The notes beneath the pieces were generated by a model that was not told the DNA's origin, made no database searches, and was given only the letters and a program-made list of their open reading frames with translations. A DNA stretch of 64,000 nucleotides, taken from Syncephalis plumigaleata (taxonomy: Eukaryota; Zoopagomycota; Zoopagomycetes; Zoopagales; Piptocephalidaceae). The DNA lies in contig JAIXMF010000002.1 in NCBI GenBank assembly GCA_025201365.1, positions 2,232,001 through 2,296,000 of the forward strand, written 5' to 3'. Position numbers and translations under genes: made by a program. Each line of letters starts with the position of its first letter. Within the stretch, counting starts at the first letter, position 1. Positions 52,058 through 63,884 of the stretch are shown here, piece by piece.

Positions 52058-53556
52058 ATGAAGAAACCGCATCAACTTCGAGCGTTGGATCTTCCACAAT
52101 GCTTGCCTACTCGTCGTACTGATTCACTACCCGAACTAGCCGTACCTTATAGTCCCGTAGGAGGAGCGGAGAAATCCACGACCTTCTCCTTACCGCCAAT
52201 ATCCTCGCTCATTAATAACGCGGAAGATCTAACTGAGGAATATCCATCTTTTCCTGATTTAAATGATGGCGATGCAAGGAATACGGCAAACGTGCCCTTC
52301 TTTAATTCCGCACCTAGCGATATTCATCCGATACACGCTCATTCCTTGGCCGTATCGTCGGCAACTAATGGCAATCGATGTACAAGTGCTCGATCACTCA
52401 TCACCTCACACTTGTCTTCACCAGAAACATCAACGCCATCCAAGCATGCTGCCAATCTAAGTGTGCTACCATCTTCAAACGCGTTCCAATACACACCGTA
52501 TTATTGCGAGACTCAACAGCAACCGCAGCCTCAACATTTGGAGACGGGCGTAACGCCAATATGGCATCGTGACGATCACCAAACGCATTGTGATGGTTTG
52601 ATGTATCGGCATGTGTCACACAGAAGTTCCTCCGACAAGCCACCAGTGTTCCATTCTTATCACCGCCATCATCGTGCATCAACACGAGTATTAAGGGAAG
52701 AAACCACGTATGAATATTCAAGTTATGCCTACCAGTCCTATTATAGCGTATCAGATAATCAATGGGTGACCGCTGGTGGTATCCCGGCGAATGACGAGAC
52801 AATGCCGCAAGCCAGCGTTTCACATGAACGTGTCCACCACCTAAGCTGTCATGAAACGCATGCCTCCACCTCGCAATCGATACCCCTCATTGCTGATAGT
52901 GCTTCCCCTGCGTCCCACGCTGAAAATCCGAATCCGAATATTGCAGCCATCGCGGCTCTAAGCACTTCATACACGCCAATGGACCAACCCGTACGGCCTA
53001 TCGTTAACAATAAGGCACGCGAGCACGTCTGTCCCGAGTGCGGTCGTGCCTTTCAACGAGCCGAACATGTGCGGCGACATCAGCGCACTCACACGAACGA
53101 GCGTCCTTTTGTTTGTCCGCATCAGGATTGCGGTCGTGCATTTGGTCGATCCGACAATTTGAACGCACATTTACGCAGTCATGAAAAGAAGCAAAAGAAG
53201 TATAATTACAATCGCAGCTTAAGACAACGCAATGTTTTCCGTAATTTCATATTTCACGTTGACATGAACAAGACAAATGAGTATGAAACTGACAATACAA
53301 GCTTACTACACCACAATGATGGTTGCCGGTGTATAATAATCCGAATGATTTCACCGGTATGCTAGATAGACCGTATTGGATGGCGTATGATGATGGCTCG
53401 GAGGAGCATACCGGTCTATCTCCAGTGGCCTCATTCAACGGTCATAGCAAGTCTGTCTCTCCAGACTCGACTATTTCTCACTCATCATCATCAACATCAT
53501 CATCATCAGTACCAGGCTATTGCTCAAATACACCATCTTTATCGCCATCTTTCTAA
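52058..53556 (+). CDS. C2H2 zinc-finger transcription factor, two fingers
   Basis: The protein has a Ser/Pro/His-rich N-terminal region with FSLPPISSLI, a motif common in fungal regulators. At 53030-53180 it carries two C2H2 fingers: HVCPECGRAFQRAEHVRRHQ and FVCPHQDCGRAFGRSDNLNA, linked by TNERP. The contact residues (RAEHVRRH and RSDNLNAH) are of the kind seen in Msn2/Msn4-type stress factors that bind AGGGG-like sites, so a similar site is inferred. The frame runs to 53365, but the adjoining frame continues from about 53320 with PVYNNPNDFTGMLDRPYWMAYDDG and a Ser-rich tail ending at 53556; a one-base shift or a small intron must join them. I prefer the ATG at 52058 (MKKPHQLRAL) because the upstream extension from 51938 is a hydrophobic stretch not expected in a nuclear factor. 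Confidence 0.75.
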
Positions 53557-54064
53557 TTATGCTAATCTCGTATCATTACTATCACTATTCATATAATGGT
53601 GCATATCTGTCGTGTTCAGGTAACACCGATGACCGTAAAATGTCATTATATGCACCACACTTGTTCATTTGTTATTAATCCATAGCAACGTATACGCAAA
53701 CACCTATCTACTTGTTTACCTTCATATCTATCTACCTTCATATACGTACATATACACATGCATATTTGTCGTTATCTTCTTTTTACACTATTAGTTATTT
53801 TTTTTGTTTCTTTCCCTCGTGGAACACGTAATAATTTAAGCAACCTTTTTGTTGCTGTCGCTTCATCTAAGCAATCAAGTAGCGTTCACTTTGAAGTTAC
53901 GCTAATGATGAAGAATATATCGATTATTGCAAATGCGCACAATTATTGCGAATGACATATAATAAATAAGTATTCAACTATACTGAAATGAGACACATCA
54001 GACGTGACAACAATATTATATACACGTCATGATACGCTTATATCCATTTGCAATTACAATGTAA
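53557..54064. other. Intergenic between convergent genes
   Basis: Holds the 3' regions of the zinc-finger gene and of the galactokinase-like gene. No coding character. The frame at 53758-53955 is AT-rich and without motif. Confidence 0.6.
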
Positions 54065-56259
54065 TTATAACTGGTAAATACATGCGCCTGCATCAGCATG
54101 ACAGACAAATGCTCTCGTATCAAGATGTACTAGTCCGCCATGTTTGGCGTAATACTCGGTCGAAACACTGGTCAAAAACTGAGTCGCTTGATCTGCTGCA
54201 ACTAGTGCTATACAGCAACCGCCCCATCCGGCACCAGTAAGTCTTGCACCATAGGCATTGTACTTTCTATTATTATTACTATCACTACTGCTGTTCATAT
54301 TATTGCAATGTTCTTTACTATTACCTGCAGATATCGGTTAATAAATCTAATTCTGGACAGCTACATTCGTAATAGTCTCGACAGCTCGTTTGACTTTGAT
54401 TCATTAGCTCCCCTAGCAACTGCGATTAGTTAGCTAGTGTCATGCATACAATCATACATTATTCCTCGTATATAGTACCTGTTTTGAGGTTTGCTGCTGG
54501 TCGAGCGAAACATTCTGATCGGCGATTTCCATGCAAATTTGACGGAAACGACACACTCGCGCTGCCTCAGAATAGACGTGATACGCCCGGTCATACAGTT
54601 TCAATTTGCTTATCCTTACGGGAAACCTAGTAAGATAAGTGTTCGAGAGTTCATTGACCTTCAGTAACAACGGTGACATTTAGTAAATGTATCCGTATTG
54701 ATCAATCTCGCATTAATTTACCGTGATTCCTGCTGCCGCCGCTGCTTCCTCCAAAGTGTACGGCGATCGTTTAAATACAATATCCACTTGACTTAGGAAT
54801 AACTCGAGTGCGTCTGCATTCTCGCAAACATTGATACTGCTACCGTATCCATTCTTCGACAGCCATTCTTGGGCAACGCTGCGTAACGTGCATTCCTCTA
54901 ATAAGGATTTATCAGCATTTGCAATATCGACATTGGCCGGCGATAAATAAAGTCCAAGCGAGTGAGCCAAAACACGAGCAGCCAATCGTGTCTCCAATAC
55001 ACGTATATTAAATTGGTAATCGGCCGCGGCCACCTTCTCTGACACGACCAACGAATCGATAATAACAATGGCCGATCCATGAGGAAGTGGAATTGGCGTG
55101 GCCGATAACGTTGGTTGAAATCGAATAAATAGCGCATGTTCTTCTTTAGCGAAAAGACTACATGTCTGATCCATTCTATAGTCATCATTATATATATATA
55201 TATACATAACTTGTTAATCTTTATATCAAATTTCTAGATGACATACCCGCCACCATTGGTACCAACGTATCGTTCCGAATTGGTGCACATAATTGCAAGT
55301 TCACTCTAGTCAACGATATAATCATAGGTCATGGTTCTATTTACTCATATTATCTATCCAGTCAACAACTACCTTTGTGAGACGCCAATTGTTAATGGCC
55401 ATGGTGGCTAATGCGGATGCTACCACCATTGCAGACGAACTTGATAGTCCAGCACCCTACACGGTATAAACATTATTAGCATCATTGTCGTCATATGACA
55501 GTCTTGATAATTACCGGTGGTATTGTGCCATCAACGAGTATGTTCATTCCATTGATATTCGCGGCTTTCACATGCTCGACTACACCCTAAATATCATTGT
55601 TACTTAGTATTCAATTATGTATAGTAAAAGAGAAAGAAGATATTACCCGAATACCGCATTTCACATAGTTGGACCATCGATGCTGTGTTGCATCTACATC
55701 ACTACACATTGAATGCCGGTGCATCAAATTCTCGTACGGTAAATGCTTCCGCCGAATACAGCGAGGGCTGTGTACTGCCACATGTACTATTGCAGTATTA
55801 TCCTCTATCGATGATGTAGATGTATCATTGCGAGCGCACGCTATAATAATATCACGATCTAATGCCACGGGCAATACACCAAATTCAGCATAATCAATAT
55901 GCTCGCCTATACATACACATACATACATATCACGTATTAGCTTAGATTGATGTTATTAATCAATAAGGAAACAAGCAGTTGATAACTAGCGTGATATTAC
56001 CAATCAAGTTGACACGTCCCGGTGCACGTGTAATAAATTGTGGTGGCTCGCCATAAAGCTTGGTGAACTCCTCGGTAAGCCGTTGATATCGTTGCCTACA
56101 CCGTTGACGGTAGTGAGTTGAATAGGAAAGTAGTGCTTACTTGTAAACTAGTAGCTACTATGTTACTTACCCGTCAACTGACGTATTGGTACACCACTGG
56201 TGCGGATTGACATCAACAATGGACACGTAATCACTAGAATTGGCGTAGTTATTTTCCAT
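54065..56259 (-). CDS. GAL1: Galactokinase / N-acetylgalactosamine kinase (GHMP family)
   Basis: GHMP kinase that phosphorylates galactose or GalNAc at C1, the entry to the Leloir pathway. About nine exons can be followed. From the start ([12 protein letters not shown] at 56259) come the substrate motif [20 protein letters not shown], the ATP loop [33 protein letters not shown] with the catalytic aspartate, then [59 protein letters not shown] and the last GHMP motif [17 protein letters not shown]. The C terminus is ACIYQL. The order and wording are closer to GALK2/fungal Gal1 than to bacterial galactokinases. Exact substrate is not decided by the sequence I can read. No clear frame break. Divergent from the IF1 gene. 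Confidence 0.9.
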
Positions 56260-56618
56260 TAGAATTGTTGTTATATTAAGAGTGGTATTACATGTAATGA
56301 ACCAACAAAGTCAAGCTATGGTATTGCTCTCCTTTTTTCTAATGACAGGTATTTATTGATTTCACTTGTTATGATGTCAATGTTTTCCTATTGAATCCTG
56401 ATTGAGATCAAATCAGTATTTTGAAACCTACGGAACACGCATGAATCCACGTTGTTTTGGCCGGTTCCATCCGAGCCTCATTCTTCTTATACTGACGTCG
56501 CCAAGCGTACTCGCCTCGTCACTCGCCACCACCCACCACTTCTTATTCTTTCATTTGACAACAAAACACGCTATAGCTCACGTCGCTATTAGTATTATCA
56601 AAACTCAAGATCAACACC
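56260..56618. promoter_or_regulatory. Shared upstream region of galactokinase and IF1
   Basis: 359 bases between divergent starts. It must supply promoters for both genes. CT-rich sequence precedes the IF1 start. No defined regulator site (such as a Gal4-type palindrome) was recognised. Confidence 0.5.
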
Positions 56619-57059
56619 ATGCTTTCCATTGTTCGCACCTCTGCTGTTCGCGCGTTGCCAGCACGCACTAGTATGTTGGCAGCAGTTGCTCGTCGTACCT
56701 ACGCCGACGAAGGTGCTATTCGTGGTGCCAACGATAGCTTCTCGCAAAAGGTACTAGTTTAATAGTCGTTGTACATCTATGTCTACTATAATTAATCGTT
56801 CTTGTATGTATATATACACATATATAGGAGAAGGCCATTGAAGATCAATACTTCCGTATGCAAGTAAGTGTTATCAAGTGGATCAAATATGTTTTATTGA
56901 CTCTATTTGTTATAGGATGCCGAAAAGTTCAAGCATCTAAAGGAGGAACTAGAAAAGATCAAGAGAGAGAACAGCGCAATTAAGGAGGAGTTGGAGAGCA
57001 GAAGAGTAACGGCAACGGCAACGGCAACCAGAAGTAATCCTAAATGTTGCATTTATTAG
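56619..57059 (+). CDS. INH1: Mitochondrial F1-ATPase inhibitor IF1
   Basis: IF1 blocks ATP hydrolysis by F1 when the membrane potential falls. Three exons (56619-56750, 56828-56863, 56916-57059) join in phase to 104 residues. A mitochondrial presequence is evident (MLSIVRTSAVRALPARTSML, with RRTY near the cut). Then comes the inhibitory core: EGAIRGANDSFSQKEKAIED and QYFRMQDAEKFKHLKEELEK. The YFR segment and the following coiled coil are typical. The C terminus is odd: after the helix it has SRRVTATATATRSNPKCCIY, coded partly by a tandem repeat, and ends with a cysteine pair. The core match is firm, but the last exon's end could be mispredicted, since a donor site may exist in it. Confidence 0.9.
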
Positions 57060-57545
57060 TGCTACTTCATAAAGGACATGATCATTGCAGTAGTGTTATT
57101 TGTGAATCTATTCTATACATCAAATATCATGAGACAATGATTTGAATACTTAGTTGGATTGTCGAGTTCTTATTATTAAACAAGCCACTACTACCAAAGA
57201 GTCATTATATTAGCAATATATATATAGTCAAATGTATAGAATTACTAATGATGTAAATGAATTTACTTGGCATTTATTATCCTACTTCATATTACATTGA
57301 TTCATTAGTCATTTGCTGAAAGGTAAAGCAATGCAACTATCTACTGATAAATGATACGTATATGTTTATTTGTTAGTTTGTTTAAATCAAAATTATTCGA
57401 TGAAATAGAGAATGAAATGACGGGTGCAATAGATCGATTATAATAATTGTATATCAGTCCTAAATATAATAGATAATGATATGGTTATTGAAATGGAGAT
57501 TGACTACTCAGCCTATAGATAGCTGCAATATCATCCGGTAGAGGT
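57060..57545. other. Intergenic between convergent genes
   Basis: AT-rich 3' flanks of IF1 and of the membrane-protein gene. No coding character on either strand. Confidence 0.6.
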
Positions 57546-59103
57546 TTAGTGTTCATGATAATTGTCGTTGTCATTGTCGCCTATCACATTGACTCGATTT
57601 GTTGTTGCTGCTGCTGCTGCGGTGGTGGTGGTGGTGCTCGAGTCCTCCACGGCAGTTACTCCTCGTTTCAATTGCACGACCTCCTTGATGACCTCGACTG
57701 GCTCGAATACACAACGTACCAAAAGATTCTGCTGTGCTTGTTGCACGCGTTGCTGCTCCAACCAGTCCTCTGCGCTATTGACTCGTTCCTCGACGACGGC
57801 CACTCGTTCTGCCACTTGTATGCGTTCGTGTTCCTCATGACGAGCCATTGTTTTAACACGGCGTACCGCACGCTCCACATTGTTTAGCATTTCATTCTTG
57901 ACCGCTTGCATGTCGTCCTCGCGTATAACGAGCAATCGAAGCTCGGCCACTTGATCCTCGACGTCAGCCAATTGCAAGCGAATACGGTCAGCCTCATGGG
58001 GACTCCAGCTTAACTCGCGTCGTAATCGTGCCGCACGTCGACGCAACATATCCACCACATGGAACATGGGACGAACTGACGCGACCAACACGTATAGTAG
58101 AATGCTACCCGATGGCACACGTTGTAACGCGGTCAAATAGGAGCGCGTCTGCTGCAGTAACAAAGCGGAGGCAAGTGGGGCCACAAAAGTTACGGCCAAT
58201 GCCACATGCTCGCGATGTCGAAGTTGCTCCAAGTGTTTCCTACCTCGCTTCCGTAGTAGGTTGACCTGCGCTTGCAGACGTGCTCCCTCATAGATATCCC
58301 ATGGTATCTGCGTGACGTAGTAGAGAACCCAGCCTACGGCAAGTAACGTGACAGCATCACCCCAGCCCTGAGCCGTGCCAAAAACAACGATCCTACAGCG
58401 GGTAGTATTGCCAATAGAATGGGTATTTGACCTGCCTGACCTGTAGTCATATGATTATTCTCCATAGTGTCGCTGCCATATCCATGCTGATTCAGATAAT
58501 CCTCCATATTACTTGCAGTAGCTCCAGCGGTATAGGAGCGCTGCTTACGCTCCATGTTCTCCCTTACATTCGATAATAATTCTCGTTCCTCTTCAGTCCA
58601 TGCATCATCGCTTTCATCGGATAGATTATGGTCTGTAGTCTTTTGAGAATGACGATGATGACGTTGACGCTGACGATATCCCTCGGGACCTGGACGCACA
58701 TTAACAAACATGCCCGTACTATGAGCATTTGGCTCGATAATACGCGAACGTTTATCGGATTCGGCAGACATGTCGGTCAATGAGCCTGCATCCAAATCGC
58801 TGGTTCCTGTAATATTCGATGAATCAAATGTCTATTACAATAATAATAAACTCGATATTAGTCATTAAATAGGTAACAGTTTTGTTGCTAGCTAGGTGGT
58901 AATACTAGATTGTCGTATGACTTTAACAAATAGTAAAAGTAGATGACGCAACAATGTAATATTCCATAGAATACTAGTATTACTTATGAGAGGAATCATA
59001 GTAATAGTATGTTGTACGTAACCCTAACTGTTAATAATATAATACTTGCCTTCGTTTCTCGCTCCCCTTCTTGTTGCTGTTGCCTACTACTACTGCTAGC
59101 CAT
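57546..59103 (-). CDS. Conserved fungal membrane protein, unknown function (copy A)
   Basis: Two exons: 59050-59103 (MASSSSRQQQQEG) and 57546-58831. The intron has a GC donor (AAG|GCAAGT). The chain has a Ser/Asp-rich N terminus, then a hydrophobic segment ILLAILPAVGSLF, GTAQGWGDAVTLLAVGWVLYY, VTQIPWDIYEGAR, a hairpin of two helices (VALAVTFVAPLASALLLQQT and ILLYVLVASVRPMFHVVDML), a long charged coiled coil (ELRLLVIREDDMQAVKNEML and on), and a tail with FEPVEVIKE. The same pattern of a PPxGSLF helix, PWE/D-Y and RP-H motif occurs in conserved but unnamed proteins of other fungi. A one-base loss in a T-run near 58380 breaks the frame between SLF and GTAQ. It is a paralog of the gene at 60218-61607 and divergent from it. 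No function can be given. Confidence 0.75.
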
Positions 59104-60217
59104 AATAATGAAAAGAAAGTTGGACTGCCTTCGTTGCGGTCGTTAAATTTATTATAATAATTACTACTACAGCTACTTCTTCTTCTACTATTACCAGTAT
59201 TATTCAGAGAAAAGGGGAATATAAAAGAGAAATGCCACTTTTATTGTAGCAGATAGTAAGGCAAGTAGCATCTGAATCAAAATAACAGTGACAGTGATAA
59301 CAACAATGTGTATACCCTTTTTCTCTCTTCCTCTCTCCCTTTTACGTTCTACTATCCTGTTTGCCTACAGAAATCGATCAAGCAGAAATGATCAGCTAGT
59401 TTCTCTCTCTCTCTTTCTGTCCTATGCTTCACATGTCGAGAAAAGAGGATAGAGGGGCACATTCTTCGGATCACAACTTATCTCATAGAATAACATGTGA
59501 ATAATAATAAAAAACGAAAAAAGTAGCCAGTAAGTCTGCCTGTCACATTTAGAAGTTGGTCTATTTCTGTTATTAGGCAATACATGTACCAGCCATGTTC
59601 AAGTATGAAGGCCAAGTTGGTTGCATTGGTTATGGTACACTCGTTGTATTAAAAATGATTAAGATAGAATACTAGAAAGTTAAAAGTGCCACATCCCATT
59701 CTACATCATCAGTATCACTATCAATATCAATATCAGTATCAGTAGCATACGTAGTGATTACATGCAGTCTGTGTAGCCATCGAATACAGTAATGGTATAC
59801 GAGTGAGTTACTTTGCACGGATGTACGTATCCATTTTCGCTTCCTCTTCATTTGTTGCTATTACTGGTATCTGCACGCACACACACGCATCTGCCCCATC
59901 TTTAATACTTTCTCTCTCTCTCTCTCTCGACGTTTGTTCCCTTTAGTACTTGTATGTTTAACGTTGTTTTTCACCACACATACTTGTCATTCCCTTTATG
60001 CGCTAGTGTACTAGTTGTCCACGCTAGTAACTATTATGTAAACAAGAGTCAGACCAAGTCTAGTGATACATATAATTATTAGGTTCTACTTTTGTTAGTT
60101 TACGGGAGAAACATTTTCAGTGTTGTTTTGTAATAGGGGACAGGGTTCTACCACTACCGCCATTACGTATTATATCGACTATTTGTACGTAAAGCTAGTT
60201 AGTTAGTGGTTCACGTT
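59104..60217. promoter_or_regulatory. Region between two divergent paralogs
   Basis: About 1.1 kb between the starts of the two membrane-protein paralogs. Pyrimidine-rich blocks (around 59320-59340, 59400-59420 and 59910-59930) and CA-rich pieces are visible. No coding character. It should contain both promoters. Confidence 0.45.
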
Positions 60218-61607
60218 ATGTCGCAACAGCAACAGCACCACCAACAGCAACGCTCACATTCATCGACTACTCGTCCATCAGCCATATCATCCGGTGATCA
60301 TTATCCAATGCCTTCGAAAACTAGTGTGCCATTACGTCGTTCTAGTCGATCGGCTAGTCCTACTACTGCTACCACTACAAATTCTGCCAATACTTCATGG
60401 ATGAATCGATTACGTAGTGCTGCCAACCAAATGACTGGTAAAAAATCTGATGATAACAATCCATCAGATACGCATTATTATGCATCACACAGAGGAATGC
60501 CGTCGTCATCAGCATCCATTGCTGGCACATCGAAACGACGTCAATCTATGGAAGATGTACCATCGATGAGTAATGAGCAGAACAGTACAAACTGGCCAAT
60601 ATTCATGCTAGTCATACCACCTATCGGTTCACTATTTATTGGAACGGCGCAGGATTGGAGTGATAGTATTGCACTTGTACTCATTGGTCTATATCTGTAT
60701 CATTTAGTTAAGGGTAAGTGTACCTTTACACTAGCAAGAAGAAGAAGAAACATGAACGCTTATCCTATTGTTTAATCGTATATTGTTGACAGTACCTTGG
60801 GAGTTATACTATGCGGCGCAAACGGATGCTGCCATGCGTAACTCGGCTACCTCCATCCATGCCACACCCGATCAGCGTAGGGCGTTGGCTCGTCTTAAAC
60901 AGCAGGAGAGACTCTCGTTAGCCATGGTATTGCTAGCACCGTTGTTGGGCGGATTTATCCTTCATCTGGCCAAGAGCTACTTGGTTATCGCCCAGTATTT
61001 GACGCCGAGCCATATCATGCTCTATGTCATTGTAGTCTCCATCCGTCCCATCAATCACCTCATTCATATTCTACAGGGACGAGCAGTGGAATTGCATCGC
61101 GATATCACCTGGCGAGACACGGATGCCGCACAATTGCGTCGTCGTCTTGACCAGCTGGAGTTGTCGTTACGTGAATTGCGCTTGGCATGTGCCACCGAGG
61201 ATGATATCGATATGCTCAAGGAAGAGGTGCACACCGTACTGGATCAAATCGCTCGTGGTAGTCGTCATCATGCTCGTCGAGAGCAAAAGGAGCTCAATCT
61301 ATCGGCTAATCGTATTGATGCAGCCGAGGAACGTGTACGCGAGGTCGAGGAATGGTGCGAACGTCAACGAGCACGGCAATCGCACAGTATGATTGTCCGA
61401 TTTGTATGGGAACCTGTATGCCTATTCAGAGATGCCATCGGTGTAGCGGGTGTGCCACTACTAGGATTTGGTGGATTAATCGGTGGTGGTAGCAGTAGTG
61501 CTAATAGCAACAAATCAGCAAAGAATATGAATACTGCTAAATCATCGTATGGCACGCATGGTAACATTCATCATGAACATTTGAATGACAAATTACCGAG
61601 ACAATAA
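60218..61607 (+). CDS. Conserved fungal membrane protein, unknown function (copy B)
   Basis: Two exons, 60218-60713 and 60793-61607, join in phase to about 436 residues. The start is the ATG after an in-frame GTG. After a Gln/Ser/Thr-rich N terminus come FMLVIPPIGSLF, GTAQDWSDSIALVLIGLYLY, KVPWELYYAAQ, two helices (LSLAMVLLAPLLGGFILHLA and IMLYVIVVSIRPINHLIHIL), a coiled coil (LELSLRELRLACATEDDIDM, RIDAAEERVREVEEWCE) and FVWEPVCLFRDAIG. The frame is whole. It aligns with copy A from end to end in the conserved part, but the intron falls at a different place (inside KVPWE, where copy A has none). It may be an endomembrane-shaping or organelle protein; that is a guess from the helix hairpin and coiled coil only. 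Confidence 0.8.
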
Positions 61608-62131
61608 TAGCAATATATCAATACTGCTATTATTATTATTATTATATCCCATCTTATTATCTATTTTTATTTGTGACAGTCTATCAATATTCGTATAATG
61701 TTATACAAGTGAACAGCTTCTAGTATTAAATTCTTTCTATTAAACACGATTATACTAGAAATAATTGCTAATATTATCATTAAATGACAACATTCGATGA
61801 CATTACAAATGGAGAGCGTCATGTGGTATAAAGATTTAACAACCGCCCTATAATGATAATAACAGGTTATTTGCCTGCCATACCCGTGATGTCTATTCGG
61901 TCATCTTTATCGTCATTCCTGTTTAATACAATGTGCTTGTCATTCCATTACATTTCTCGCTTGTTCCCTTCTGCTATTCCACTTTGTTCTTTCTTTATTC
62001 TACTTTCTATTTGTGGCGCAGTACAAGTTTGATGTTCATCTTGCGTGCCATTCTCTAAATCCAACCAATTAACATCTAGTAGTAGTAGTAGTAGTAGTAG
62101 TAATCTATCAACGAGTATAACCAGTTTTGAA
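61608..62131. other. Intergenic, no gene recognised
   Basis: 3' flank of copy B and upstream region of the GILT-like gene. An in-frame non-ATG extension of the latter reaches 62045, including a serine run coded by tandem AGT at 62079-62102. Confidence 0.5.
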
Positions 62132-63884
62132 ATGGCAATGATGCCTACTGATTCATCATATCATAGTCAACATCGACATTCGTCATCAAACGTGTCATCA
62201 TTTACTACTGCTACTGCTACTGCTACTGCTACTGGTAGTGACAGTAATAATAGTCATAGAATGTATCTAACTGGTTATTGGTATGGCACAAAAGGTGTAT
62301 CTTATGCGCTACTCGTATTGTTATTATTAACAGTATCTGTCATTGCTATGGCTGCCATCATGTTGTATCTTGTTTTATGGTTCACTTGGATTGACAGCAA
62401 TCCATTGGCACCAATGAACGCATTGGAATATGCTGCATCTACCATTGATGGCACATCATCATCATCACCATCATCATTGACAACCCATATCAAGTCTCAT
62501 AGAACAGGATGGACAGCAATTCATGCAGTATCACTGAATAGTCACAACAGGAATGGCAGTATTAAACGAAAATATGTCATTTCAGAGAATGGATTACGAT
62601 CTAATCATCATCATCAACAAGGATGGCCTTCTATATCTCGACTATTGTCGCCTAGTGTCAAAGGCAGCATAGGTGACAATGTCGATAACGATCGCCGCTT
62701 ATCGCCAAGTAATAGTTTGAATACAAATCATGCTAATAAACTACTTGATCTACATCGTAGTTCCTCGCAAACTAACATGAAATCGAGCATGGTGGCCTCG
62801 CAAGGACAAGACCGCGTACCTGTCGAGTTATTTGTTATGGCACGTTGTCCCGATGCCCGAGTGTGTGAGGCGACGTTTGATCGTATTCGTAAGTGTGCTC
62901 GTTTTAATGTGTGTGCCGTGTAACGTAATACAGCAAAACTAACCAACCATGCTATTGCTTCTATGGTGCGTGTGTGTCACACCATTATCATCGACAATCA
63001 TGAATGCCATGCCTGTGTGCCCATTCTAATCTTGCCTATTGGCAATGTACACGTACCCATACACGTATACACACGTATACTCGCTCACTCACTCACTCAC
63101 TCGCTTCCTTCCTTCCTTCCTTCCTTCCTTTTCTTTATCCCTTTGTACAATGCATGAATAAATGATTGAATGTAGTCTCGCGCGTCGGTGACATTATTGA
63201 TATACGCTTGACGTATATCGCTCAATTAGCGCCTTCCGGCGAAGCAGTAGAGCCCACCTGCATGCACGGGCCACTGGAATGCCTAGCAGCTCGACAGCAA
63301 TTGTGCGTTGCGCATGGCGCCACGGCTGATGCGGAACCGTCTCCCGTTGCCGTGTGGTACCGGTTTGTTCGTTGTCAAAATCAACATAGAGAGGACGTGG
63401 GATCTTCATGGCTTGCCGAATACTGCGCCGACAAGGTAGGCTTGCGCTATGCGGGTCCGCTACAAACGTGTGCTGAAGGCTCGCGTGGCCTCTCTCTTCT
63501 CGTGGAGAGTGCTCGCCGTGCCATCCTCAAGAATGTTCAGTAAGTAGTAGTGCATGGCGAGAAATGTTTATCGCGACAATGACTAATATCATCATCATCG
63601 TTATCAATGATAATCATCATCTCAACCATACATTCTCGTTATCTTGCTGTATTTTATGCTTTATTTCTTCCCATTGTACGCAACTTGAATTGCACGGCAT
63701 CGGTAGCACAAGCTGTACGGTCTATCTCGAAGACAAGCCACGTTGCGTTCGCGATGGCGGTGTATGGCGTGAATGTCCAGCAGGTTCTACGGCCGATGCC
63801 TTCACGCGCAATATTTGTCGCATCTATCGGCAATCTCATACAACATGGCCATTGGCATGTCATCAAAACCAGGTTATCGATTAA
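62132..63884 (+). CDS. GILT-family thiol reductase with N-terminal membrane anchor
   Basis: GILT proteins reduce disulfides in acidic compartments or outside the cell. Three exons (62132-62888, 63176-63539, 63707-63884) join in phase to 432 residues. A cytoplasmic Ser-rich N terminus is followed by one hydrophobic helix (YALLVLLLLTVSVIAMAAIM), a linker of about 160 residues and the GILT domain: VELFVMARCPDARVCEATFD, DIIDIRLTYIAQ, CMHGPLECLAARQQLC, WLAEYCADKVGL, TSCTVYLEDKPRCVRDGGVW. The active-site motif is CPDA, with a single cysteine in place of the animal CxxC, as in many fungal members as I recall them. A type II anchor would place the domain in the lumen or outside. Intron 1 holds TCAC and TTCC repeats (63078-63130). 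Start at 62132 is the first ATG in frame. A possible AATAAA signal is at 63953. Confidence 0.85.
63104..63130. repeat. (TTCC)n microsatellite in an intron
   Basis: About six TTCC units preceded by a short TCAC repeat, within intron 1 of the GILT-like gene. Confidence 0.85.

Noticed and set aside
57549-57887. Cysteine-rich protein on the plus strand (run of Cys and Gly)
   Set aside because: It is the reverse reading of the alanine/threonine repeat at the end of the membrane-protein gene.
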